Source: Acidobacteriaceae bacterium (lineage in GTDB: Bacteria; Acidobacteriota; Terriglobia; Terriglobales; Acidobacteriaceae). Taken from it: a stretch of DNA of 5,707 nucleotides. The DNA is taken from positions 430 to 6,136 of the forward strand of contig PMXH01000179.1 of NCBI GenBank assembly GCA_003165855.1, given 5' to 3'. This document shows, piece by piece, positions 1 through 5,463 of the stretch. Both the position numbers and the translations under genes were made by a program. How positions within the stretch are numbered: position 1 is the stretch's first letter; every line of letters begins with the position of its first letter. The notes under the pieces were generated by a model. That model made no database searches. It was not told the origin of the DNA and saw only the letters and a list, made by a program, of their open reading frames with translations.

Positions 1-516
1 AGCAAAGGCGGCCTCTATCACCACTTTCAGAGCAAGGACGAGATCCTCTACGAGATCATGAACCACGCCATGGAGATCACCCAGGAACGCGTGCTCAATC
101 CCGTCCGCGGCATTGCCGATCCCGAAGAGCGGCTGCGCGCTCTCATCCGGCTGCACATCGAAGTCGTGCTCAGCCCGCGCGACCGCGAAATTACCGTCAT
201 GCTCCACGAAAACCATCCTCTGCCGCCGGCCTTGCGCAAGCGCATTAACTCCCGAAAGAAAGACTACATCCACTTCCTCGAAAGCCTCATGGCCGAAGTT
301 CAGGAAAAAACTCAGAAGGAAACTCAAAAAGAAGCTCACAGCAGACTTCATCATCCTCACCACGCAAGAAGCAAAGTGAGCCCGCGCGCCGCTGCCTTTG
401 CCCTGCTCGGAATGATCAACTGGATTTACCAGTGGTACAAGCCGGAGGGCGAACTGCAGGCCCAGAACCTGATTCCACAATTTACCGACCTCATTTTCGG
501 AGGCATCTTCGCGTGA
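1..516 (+). CDS. TetR/AcrR-family transcriptional repressor, 5' end missing
   Basis: The frame is open from the first base, so the start lies upstream; 171 residues are visible. The first residues (SKGGLYHHFQSKDEILYEIM) are the recognition helix and following helix of a TetR helix-turn-helix, so only the first part of the DNA-binding domain is missing. The rest is a helical ligand-binding and dimerisation domain. The segment NWIYQWYKPEG (about residues 140-150) resembles a motif I associate with repressors of fatty-acid, steroid or aromatic acyl-CoA degradation such as FadR and KstR2; the ligand is therefore probably an acyl-CoA, but this is inference. Residues 100-125 are a Lys/Gln/Glu- then His-rich stretch that looks like an inserted linker. 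The stop overlaps the start of the cupin gene by 4 nt, so the two are probably co-translated. Confidence 0.9.
   Translation, partial: SKGGLYHHFQSKDEILYEIMNHAMEITQERVLNPVRGIADPEERLRALIRLHIEVVLSPRDREITVMLHENHPLPPALRKRINSRKKDYIHFLESLMAEVQEKTQKETQKEAHSRLHHPHHARSKVSPRAAAFALLGMINWIYQWYKPEGELQAQNLIPQFTDLIFGGIFA
499..503 (+). promoter_or_regulatory. Shine-Dalgarno site that sets the cupin GTG start
   Basis: A GGAGG lies inside the 3' end of the repressor gene, 9 nt before the GTG at 513. This decides for the GTG start over the in-frame upstream start at 432, which would overlap the repressor by 85 nt. Confidence 0.7.
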
Positions 517-836
517 ACGCTTTCTTCGCCAGGCTTCTCGAGATCGACCAGCGACGCGCCCAGAGCGGCAAGTTATACCGCGAGTTCCTGCGTGTGCCGT
601 CGATGAGCGCCGGACTCTACGTCTTGCCCGCCGGAGGCACCGACCTGCAGAGGCCGCATCACGAAGACGAGATGTATTACGTGGTCCGCGGCCGCGCGCG
701 TTTCAAGATCGACAACGAAGACCAGGAGGTTTCCGCGGGCAGTGTGATGTTCGTGGCCGCCGAAGTCGCGCACCACTTCTACGACATCGCGGAAGAACTC
801 GCAGTGTTGGTTTTCTTTGCGCCCGCCGAAAGCTAG
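513..836 (+). CDS. Small single-domain cupin protein
   Basis: The 107-residue protein is a single cupin beta-barrel. Cupin motif 1 spans about residues 42-60 (G42, H49, H50, E53, G60), and motif 2 spans about 76-88 (G76, H87, H88). In the usual G-x5-HxH-x3-E-x6-G alignment, H49 and E53 fall on two of the motif 1 metal ligands and H87 on the motif 2 histidine, while the first motif 1 histidine is R47. The Pro and Gly normal in motif 2 are also absent (A82, E84). It may therefore bind metal in an altered way or only bind a small molecule. The GTG start is supported by a GGAGG 9 nt upstream and by the 4-nt GTGA overlap with the repressor stop. The substrate is unknown. Its position suggests that it works with the ligand sensed by the repressor. 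Confidence 0.87.
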   Translation: MNAFFARLLEIDQRRAQSGKLYREFLRVPSMSAGLYVLPAGGTDLQRPHHEDEMYYVVRGRARFKIDNEDQEVSAGSVMFVAAEVAHHFYDIAEELAVLVFFAPAES

Positions 837-849
837 ACTGCCCACGTCG

Positions 850-1344
850 ATGGACTACTCGATTCTGGCCATGCAACCGGAGGATTGGCCCGCCGTTCGC
901 GGGATCTATCGCGAAGGCATCGCCACCGGCAACGCAACTTTCGAAACCGAACTTCCAGACTGGGAGAAGTGGGACAGCAATCATCGCAAGGACTGCCGTC
1001 TGATCGCTCGAAAAGGGGAACAAGTCCTCGGCTGGGCCGCGCTCAGCCCGGTTTCCGGCCGCCGAGTCTACGCCGGAGTTGCGGAAGTCTCCGTCTACGT
1101 GGCCGCGGCGGCGCGGGGATCCGGCGTCGGCAAATCGCTTCTGCAGACATTGATCGCAGAATCCGAGCTTCACGGCCTGTGGACGCTGCAAGCCGGAGTC
1201 TTTCGCGAGAACGCCGCGAGCATCGCGCTGCATAAATCCTGCGGATTCCGCGAAGTCGGCGTGAGACAACGCATCGGCAAACTGGGCGAGATCTGGAGAG
1301 ATGTGCTCCTGCTCGAGCGCCGAAGCGCAACCGTAGGCGTGTAG
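850..1344 (+). CDS. GNAT N-acetyltransferase, phosphinothricin / methionine-sulfone acetyltransferase type
   Basis: A 164-residue GNAT enzyme that would transfer an acetyl group from acetyl-CoA to a small amine in the cytoplasm. The acetyl-CoA pyrophosphate loop is R89-G-S-G-V-G94, which fits the (Q/R)xxGx(G/A) rule. Family hallmarks of the PAT/YncA(MnaT) group are present: the NATFET segment near residues 28-33, GWAALSPV near 61-68, AEVSVYV near 78-84, the ENAASIALH stretch near 120-128 with GF at 132-133, and GEIWRDVLLLER at about 146-157. Natural substrates in this group include methionine sulfone and sulfoximine; glufosinate resistance is a side activity of some members, and specificity cannot be read here. 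The ATG at 850 is chosen because the usual family N-terminus follows it; an in-frame TTG at 817 lies inside the cupin gene. No Shine-Dalgarno is visible, so translation probably depends on coupling with the cupin gene 13 nt upstream. Confidence 0.9.
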   Translation: MDYSILAMQPEDWPAVRGIYREGIATGNATFETELPDWEKWDSNHRKDCRLIARKGEQVLGWAALSPVSGRRVYAGVAEVSVYVAAAARGSGVGKSLLQTLIAESELHGLWTLQAGVFRENAASIALHKSCGFREVGVRQRIGKLGEIWRDVLLLERRSATVGV

Positions 1345-1360
1345 CAGTGCCGATTTTCAA

Positions 1361-1381
1361 CTAGGTACTAGGTACTCGGTA
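1361..1381 (-). repeat. Period-7 tandem array just downstream of the reductase stop codon
   Basis: On the minus strand the units read TACCGAG, TACCTAG, TACCTAG. A degenerate unit (TTCTGGG, 1382-1388) links them in exact 7-nt register to the TAG stop codon of the reductase at 1389-1391. The array fills half of the 44-nt gap between the convergent GNAT and reductase genes. It includes a GGTAC/GTACC pair (1364-1368 with 1379-1383), but the stem is only 5 bp and no U-run follows, so it is not called a terminator. Confidence 0.75.
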
Positions 1382-1388
1382 CCCAGAA

Positions 1389-2156
1389 CTACTTCGCCGG
1401 AATCCAGTAAACCTCTTCCTTGACCCCGGTCCTGTCGAGGAAGCCGCGCCGCTTCAGAATCGCCTTGCTATTCGCGATCATGTCCGGATGCCCGCACAAG
1501 TACGCGGTTGTATTCGTCGCGTCGAGTTCCCAGTGGTCGGCATACTTGCGCAACACGTCGTCGGCGCGCCCGATCTCGCCCGGCCAATCCGCATGGTCCC
1601 AAGGACGACTCACCGTGGGCACGTATTTGAACCAGGGCAATTCCGCGTCGAAGCGGGTCAATTCCTCTTTGTAGCCGAACTCCCACGGACGGCTGGCGCC
1701 GTTCAGCAGATACAGCTGGTGGCTGCCATCGAAGCGTCCTTCTTTCCAGTCTTTGGACATCTGGCGCACGAAACTGACAAACGGTGCCACACCGGTCACG
1801 GTAGAAACCAGCAAATGATTCTTCCGTCCGCTTTCCGTGTCGAGCGTGCATTTTCCCTTCGGCACTTTCCGCATCAGTAATTCATCGCCCGGCTGCAACT
1901 TGTAGAGCCGAGGCGTGAGCGCTCCTTCGGGCACCAGTTCGAAAAAAAACTCGATTTCATCTTCAGAAGGAGCCGAGACGATCGAGTACGGCCGCTCCGT
2001 CCGCTTGCCGTCGTGCTCCACGCCCAAGGTCGCGTATTGTCCCGGAACAAACGTGAACTCTCCTCCAGGCTGAATACGCATCATCCACAGATCGGGTGCG
2101 AACTCCGCCCGCTTGGTGACCCTTGCCCGGAAAAACTTCTCGTCCACAACCGTCAT
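1389..2156 (-). CDS. fpr: Ferredoxin/flavodoxin-NADP+ reductase (FAD-dependent, Fpr type)
   Basis: A 255-residue cytoplasmic flavoprotein that would move electrons between NADPH and ferredoxin or flavodoxin. The N-terminal FAD-binding barrel covers about residues 1-105 and carries PGQY (38-41) and the FAD-binding RPYS (R55, Y57, S58). The C-terminal NADP-binding domain carries the loop STVTGVAPF (118-126) and CGHPDM (221-226). The chain ends EEVYWIPAK, so the terminal aromatic that stacks on the flavin is probably Y250 or W251, followed by four extra residues; E. coli Fpr ends at the Trp. In the pyrophosphate loop the first Gly of the usual GTG is V120. No iron-sulfur domain is fused. The ATG start has a GAGGA (complement of 2166-2170) 9 nt upstream. 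The length is normal for the bacterial Fpr class. A sigma-70 promoter lies about 80 nt upstream. Confidence 0.92.
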   Translation of the reverse strand: MTVVDEKFFRARVTKRAEFAPDLWMMRIQPGGEFTFVPGQYATLGVEHDGKRTERPYSIVSAPSEDEIEFFFELVPEGALTPRLYKLQPGDELLMRKVPKGKCTLDTESGRKNHLLVSTVTGVAPFVSFVRQMSKDWKEGRFDGSHQLYLLNGASRPWEFGYKEELTRFDAELPWFKYVPTVSRPWDHADWPGEIGRADDVLRKYADHWELDATNTTAYLCGHPDMIANSKAILKRRGFLDRTGVKEEVYWIPAK

Positions 2157-2180
2157 TGTCTAGAATCCTCGAAAATCCCG

Positions 2181-2215
2181 GCGCAGTCAGAACGCCGACT
2201 GAAAGCTGACTCCGC
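2181..2215 (-). promoter_or_regulatory. Leader hairpin of the reductase mRNA
   Basis: GCGCAGTCAG (2181-2190) pairs with CTGACTCCGC (2206-2215) over 10 positions with one C-C mismatch, leaving a 15-nt loop. A competing stem is also possible: CAGTC (2184-2188) with GACTG (2197-2201), loop 8 nt. The two stems share bases and exclude each other. The element lies inside the predicted 72-nt 5' leader of the reductase and ends about 10 nt before its Shine-Dalgarno site. It could affect translation or mRNA stability, or be a protein site in the DNA. No known riboswitch class is recognised. Confidence 0.4.
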
Positions 2216-2234
2216 AGGTCGATAAAGTTGTGCG

Positions 2235-2264
2235 ATGATACACGGCGAGTTGGCGATTTGACAA
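2235..2264 (-). promoter_or_regulatory. Sigma-70 type promoter of the reductase gene
   Basis: On the minus strand TTGTCA (complement of 2259-2264) is followed after 18 nt by TATCAT (complement of 2235-2240). Each hexamer matches the consensus at five of six positions. Transcription would start near 2228 and give a leader of about 72 nt. The plus strand of the same -35 site reads TTGACA at 2258-2263, which could serve the divergent DJ-1 gene, but no good -10 box follows on that strand. Confidence 0.6.
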
Positions 2265-2276
2265 CCGAACGGTCGT
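2261..2276. promoter_or_regulatory. Candidate operator overlapping the -35 box
   Basis: The 16-bp imperfect palindrome is ACAACCG-AA-CGGTCGT, with six of seven base pairs matched between the arms and a perfect ACCG-N2-CGGT core. A second overlapping palindrome, AACG-GT-CGTT, lies at 2268-2277, and a third CGGT half-site is at 2279-2282. This core and its place on the -35 element resemble TetR-family operators. Which regulator binds is unknown; the repressor at the window start is one candidate. Confidence 0.4.
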
Positions 2277-2348
2277 TCCGGTCTCAATCCCATGAAGCGG
2301 GCTACTTCGCGTAAATTGGTTTCCACAGGTATTCTTCTCAGTGCAATC

Positions 2349-2353
2349 TGAGG
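2349..2353 (+). promoter_or_regulatory. Shine-Dalgarno site of the DJ-1 family gene
   Basis: TGAGG lies 5 nt before the ATG at 2359. It favours this start over the in-frame GTG at 2341, which would add six residues in front of the normal beta-strand 1. Confidence 0.55.
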
Positions 2354-2358
2354 CAATC

Positions 2359-2946
2359 ATGAAACGAAATGCGTACCTGTTTGTATTTGACGGGCTGGCG
2401 GATTGGGAGCCGGCGCTGGCTTTGTGCGAGATCCGAAAATCCGGCAAATACGAAGTGCTGACTGCGGGACATTCGCGCGCAACCGTCGTCACCATGGGAG
2501 GCCTGAAGGTACTGCCGGATATCGCCATCGATGCCATCGACCCGCGCCAAACAGAAATTTTCATCCTCCCGGGCGGAAACCGGTGGGAAGGCGGACCGGA
2601 TCTGAAGATCGACGAAGTTCTTCGGAGCCTGCATGCGGAGAACGTCCTCATCGGCGCGCTGTGCGCAGCGACACTGGAAATTGCTCGAGCGGGGCTCACG
2701 CCCGGAGTTCGTCACACCAGCAATGCGAAGAGTTATTTGAAGAAGATGGTTCCGGATTACAAAGACGAGCATTTCTACGTGGATGAATTAGCGGTGACCG
2801 ATCACAAGATCATCACCGCGAGCGGACTGGGAAGTGTCGAGTTCGCTCGCGAGGTGATCCGCGAGCTGGAAATCTATAGCGCAGCCGACACGCAGATGTG
2901 GTTCGAAATGTTCAAGAACGGCTTGATCCCCGCGGCTATGCGGTAG
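2359..2946 (+). CDS. DJ-1/PfpI superfamily protein (class I glutamine-amidotransferase-like fold)
   Basis: A 195-residue single-domain, cytoplasmic flavodoxin-like protein. It opens with the strand MKRNAYLFVFDGLADWEP, where E17 matches the conserved Glu that tunes the cysteine in DJ-1 (E18). The nucleophile elbow GALCAAT holds C102, and RHTSN holds H119; these match C106 and H126 of human DJ-1. IFILPGG (67-73) is the usual strand and oxyanion region. The layout resembles YoaZ/YdeA-type members often labelled putative glutamine amidotransferase or ThiJ/PfpI. Family activities include protease, hydratase, glyoxalase and chaperone or redox sensing; none can be chosen from sequence. It is divergent from the reductase with a shared control region, which fits a redox or electrophile stress role (inference). 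Its end is 16 nt from the stop of the convergent phospholipase gene. Confidence 0.9.
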   Translation: MKRNAYLFVFDGLADWEPALALCEIRKSGKYEVLTAGHSRATVVTMGGLKVLPDIAIDAIDPRQTEIFILPGGNRWEGGPDLKIDEVLRSLHAENVLIGALCAATLEIARAGLTPGVRHTSNAKSYLKKMVPDYKDEHFYVDELAVTDHKIITASGLGSVEFAREVIRELEIYSAADTQMWFEMFKNGLIPAAMR

Positions 2947-2962
2947 GCCTCACGAAAAGTGC

Positions 2963-4336
2963 TCAGTGCCGCGCGCCACTCAATACGGGATCTTCCCGAG
3001 AGAATCCAGCGGGTTCCGCGTCTTCGAGCCGATTCTCCGAGGTCGCCTTGCTCCCCGTTGCCGGAGAGTCCGGCAGCGCGCGAAGCTTGCCCAGTTCGTC
3101 TTCCGTCTTCTTCCAGTCTGCCGGCTTTTTCTTGGTTGCAATCGGCGCGCTCGGATCGGAGTAGAACTGTAAGATATTGGTCCGCAAATCAGGCGTGATC
3201 TGGTCGAAGTTGTGCCCAGCCAGCTGGTCGAGCAGGTGCGCATAGGTGCTGTCGGTCAGAGCGTATTCCCCAGCCCGAGTGTCGTGACCAGTGTCAAAGT
3301 CGGTGTTCGCAAGCTTCATCGTTCCTGCACTCGCCTCGTGGAGGAGCGTGTTGTAGTTCTCCATGGTCCGATCCACGCTGGCGATGTAAAGATCTTCCGT
3401 TTGCTTGGTAGGAATCTTGAAATCGAGCGCCTTGAATGGTCCCACCTTAGGCACGAGCTTGAGAAAGAACGCCAGCACACGCGTTCCGAAGCTGGGACGT
3501 TGATAGGTCCTCCCCCATTCTTTTTGATAATTCGTACGCGAGAGGTAATAGCGGAACTGGCGTTCGCGGAAGTTCGGAGTTTCGGCCACGATCTCCTTGC
3601 GGCGCGCAATCAGCGCCACGCGGGTCATTTCCGGGATTATGGTGCCGATCGCACGCCGGAAGGTGCCGATAGACAGATCTTCATTCTTCATTACGGTGCT
3701 GAGCGGAATGTTGTACGTGTCCAGAAAAGCCCGCTCCAGCACCGGCTTCGAAATCTGGAAGCCGATGAAGTCGTGGTAGGCGTCCGACGTGTAGCGGTTC
3801 TTCGCCACCTGAGTTACATCGAAGCCAAACTCCGTGCGGATGTGGTCCTTGGGATTGTCCTCGTAGGTTACCTCTTTCCCAAATTTCTTCTGCAGCTTGG
3901 GGAATTCGATGCCAACCACCTGATTGATCGTGGGATGTCCGCAGTTGTCGGCGGAATAGTGCGCCAGAGCGCCCAGCGCAAATGCATATTCGTCGACGTC
4001 AGACGCTTCCTTGAGCAGGTTGGCGACAAAGTCGCCGCTGCGGACGTAGTGGGTCAGGTCGCTGAAATACTTGCTGCCCAGCGGATAGTAGCCCATGTCC
4101 TGCACCAGCGACCCGCCATAGGCAAACGCGTGCGCCTTCTTCAAGTCATCGTCCGTAGCGGCGGGGAAGCGCTTCTTCAGCAGGGGCAGCAGGTTGTCCT
4201 TCCAAGCCAAGTCCACGATTTCTTCGTGGGTCAGCACGGAGTAAGCCGCGCAGGTCTGCACCGCGCTGCCCTGCATAAGGACAATCGCCAGTCCAAGCCC
4301 AATCGCGGCTCGCCCCGAATTTAGAAAGCGTTTCAT
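2963..4336 (-). CDS. Secreted zinc-dependent phospholipase C / S1-P1 nuclease-fold hydrolase with long C-terminal part
   Basis: The 457-residue protein starts with a Sec signal peptide (KR at 2-3, hydrophobic core about 10-26, likely cleavage near A30/A31). The mature part matches zinc-dependent phospholipase C. H37 (in VLTHEE), D80 (in LVQDMGYYP), H96 (in LTHYV), H126 and D130 (HYSAD), H134 (GHP), and H165 with E169 (HIRTE) correspond to the tri-zinc ligands H14, D55, H69, H118, D122, H128, H142 and E146 of Bacillus cereus PLC. It should therefore be an active metal-dependent phosphodiesterase, on phospholipid head groups or another phosphodiester. Past about residue 175 some 280 residues follow without a recognised domain; the last 55 or so are charged and low in structure. 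The B. cereus mature enzyme is much shorter. The gene begins 17 nt after the propeller gene and has no Shine-Dalgarno site. The substrate is unknown. Confidence 0.88.
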   Translation of the reverse strand: MKRFLNSGRAAIGLGLAIVLMQGSAVQTCAAYSVLTHEEIVDLAWKDNLLPLLKKRFPAATDDDLKKAHAFAYGGSLVQDMGYYPLGSKYFSDLTHYVRSGDFVANLLKEASDVDEYAFALGALAHYSADNCGHPTINQVVGIEFPKLQKKFGKEVTYEDNPKDHIRTEFGFDVTQVAKNRYTSDAYHDFIGFQISKPVLERAFLDTYNIPLSTVMKNEDLSIGTFRRAIGTIIPEMTRVALIARRKEIVAETPNFRERQFRYYLSRTNYQKEWGRTYQRPSFGTRVLAFFLKLVPKVGPFKALDFKIPTKQTEDLYIASVDRTMENYNTLLHEASAGTMKLANTDFDTGHDTRAGEYALTDSTYAHLLDQLAGHNFDQITPDLRTNILQFYSDPSAPIATKKKPADWKKTEDELGKLRALPDSPATGSKATSENRLEDAEPAGFSREDPVLSGARH

Positions 4337-4339
4337 TGG

Positions 4340-4367
4340 CTAACGACCAACGGCTAACGGCTAACCA
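4340..4367 (-). repeat. Period-7 tandem array spanning the propeller stop codon
   Basis: On the minus strand the four units read TGGTTAG, CCGTTAG, CCGTTGG, TCGTTAG. The second unit ends in the TAG stop codon of the propeller gene (4354-4356), so the array codes for its last residues and then fills almost all of the 17-nt gap to the phospholipase ATG. It takes the place where a Shine-Dalgarno site would be. Confidence 0.75.
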
Positions 4368-5409
4368 CCAGAACCACAAAGCTGTCCGGCAAGGCGGCGG
4401 GCCGGGGATGGGGATTCGCGGGCGTCGCCGCCGGCACCAGCCCGAACTTTGCCGTCACGACAAATACTTTGTGCGTTTTCGAATCGAGGGCCAGCGTGCG
4501 CGCACCCTTCTGCGTCGGAACATTTTCCGCCACGTTGAATTTGTCGGGCGACTCCTCGCGTACCACCGTCAGCACACCTTCGCCAGCCGAAGCAAAGGCA
4601 AGTCCGGTTTCGTCGTCGAATGCGGTCGCGTCCACGCCATCGCCCGTGGCCGGTGTGGCCACAACTTTGCCCGTATCTGCATTCACCACCGCCATCATCT
4701 TGTTATCGCATCCCACGAACAGCCGCCGGTTCTTCCGGTCCATCGACAATCCCGTGGGCGATTCGCAGGGCGCCAGCGGCCACTTCGACCGCACCTCAAG
4801 TTTGCCGGGATCGATCGCCACCAACTCGCTTTTGTCTTCGATGTTGGCAAAAATCTCGCCCTTGCCATCGCTGGCTGCGAACTCGGGCTTGCCATCCAAT
4901 TTGATCGTGCCCAGAACCGTGCCCTTCGCAGCGTCGAGCGCGGTCGCATCCTGGCTGCGTCCGTTAAACGTGAAAACCCGTTTGGTCGCCGGATCGTAGA
5001 GGATCGCATCCGGATTCTCGCCCACCTTTACCTTACTAATGGTGGCCAGCGTTTTCAGATCAAAAATGCTCACTGTGCCTTCGCGCCCGTTGCTGACAAA
5101 GCCGCGCCCCAGTTCGGGTGCAAGCGCAATGCCGTGAACCCCCGGTGTATCCGCAATATCGCCGACCGTCTTACCGGAATCGAGATCCAGCACGATGACG
5201 TGAGTCGCCCGCGAGATATAAAGACGGCGCGCGGCCGCATCGGCGGTCAAGTAATCCCAGCCACCTTCGCCGCCTATCTTGTAAGTGGTTACGACCTTAT
5301 AACCAGATTCAGCCACAGCCGGTGCAGCGGGAGCTAATGCCGCTGCCGCGACCAGCACAATGAGCGAAGCGGGCAACCACCGGCGCACGAACCTTCTTTT
5401 CATAAGCAT
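4354..5409 (-). CDS. Secreted YncE-like seven-bladed beta-propeller
   Basis: The 351-residue protein has a clear Sec signal peptide: basic KRRFVRR, hydrophobic stretch about 11-29, and cleavage after A31-V-A33. The mature chain holds about seven blade repeats. Each has an Asp/Gly turn and an RLYIS-like strand, near residues 57-66, 99-106, 140-148, 180-189, 214-224, 256-264 and 309-318. Total length is close to E. coli YncE. Two cysteines, C205 and C224, lie in neighbouring parts of one blade and could form a disulfide. Propellers of this kind bind ligands or partner proteins outside the cytoplasm; no catalytic motif is visible. The start at 5409 is chosen because GGAGG lies 5 nt upstream and the signal peptide follows directly; the ATG at 5403 is a possible alternative, and the frame open to 5490 has no good site. 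It is the first gene of a unit with the phospholipase. Confidence 0.88.
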   Translation of the reverse strand: MLMKRRFVRRWLPASLIVLVAAAALAPAAPAVAESGYKVVTTYKIGGEGGWDYLTADAAARRLYISRATHVIVLDLDSGKTVGDIADTPGVHGIALAPELGRGFVSNGREGTVSIFDLKTLATISKVKVGENPDAILYDPATKRVFTFNGRSQDATALDAAKGTVLGTIKLDGKPEFAASDGKGEIFANIEDKSELVAIDPGKLEVRSKWPLAPCESPTGLSMDRKNRRLFVGCDNKMMAVVNADTGKVVATPATGDGVDATAFDDETGLAFASAGEGVLTVVREESPDKFNVAENVPTQKGARTLALDSKTHKVFVVTAKFGLVPAATPANPHPRPAALPDSFVVLVVSR

Positions 5410-5414
5410 GATTT

Positions 5415-5419
5415 CCTCC
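5415..5419 (-). promoter_or_regulatory. Shine-Dalgarno site of the propeller gene
   Basis: On the minus strand GGAGG is followed by AAATC and the ATG at 5409 (5 nt), and lies 11 nt from the in-frame ATG at 5403. It rules against the far upstream start at 5490. Confidence 0.7.
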
Positions 5420-5463
5420 GCAAGCTTTCTGGGCCCGCGGCGTTGTACTCCGATGCCAGTTTC

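Noticed and set aside
113..379. A possible frameshift in the repressor, because a second plus-strand frame is open across the low-complexity stretch
   Set aside because: The HTH end and the NWIYQWYKP motif are in one continuous frame with the stop at 514, so no shift is needed.
703..1269. A 188-codon minus-strand frame across the cupin and GNAT genes
   Set aside because: It overlaps two genes with clear family motifs and has none of its own.
2258..2286. A plus-strand promoter for the DJ-1 gene starting at TTGACA (2258-2263)
   Set aside because: At 17-18 nt the -10 candidates are GTCTCA and TCTCAA, which are poor matches. The site is better explained as the complement of the minus-strand -35 box.
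2943..2975. A bidirectional terminator between the DJ-1 and phospholipase genes
   Set aside because: Only CAC-GAAAA-GTG (3 bp) and an imperfect GC palindrome inside the phospholipase C-terminal codons are seen, with no T-run on either strand.
3212..4324. A 370-codon open frame on the plus strand opposite the phospholipase gene
   Set aside because: The translation has no recognisable domain and is rich in Arg, Val and His as expected of an antisense shadow. The minus-strand frame has a signal peptide and all zinc ligands.
4336..5337. A 333-codon open frame on the plus strand opposite the propeller gene
   Set aside because: Its composition is Arg/His-rich without motifs, and the minus-strand frame carries a signal peptide, blade repeats and a good ribosome site.
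5440..5460. A sigma-54 promoter before the propeller gene, from the TGGCA on the minus strand
   Set aside because: No TTGC-type -12 element lies at the required distance.
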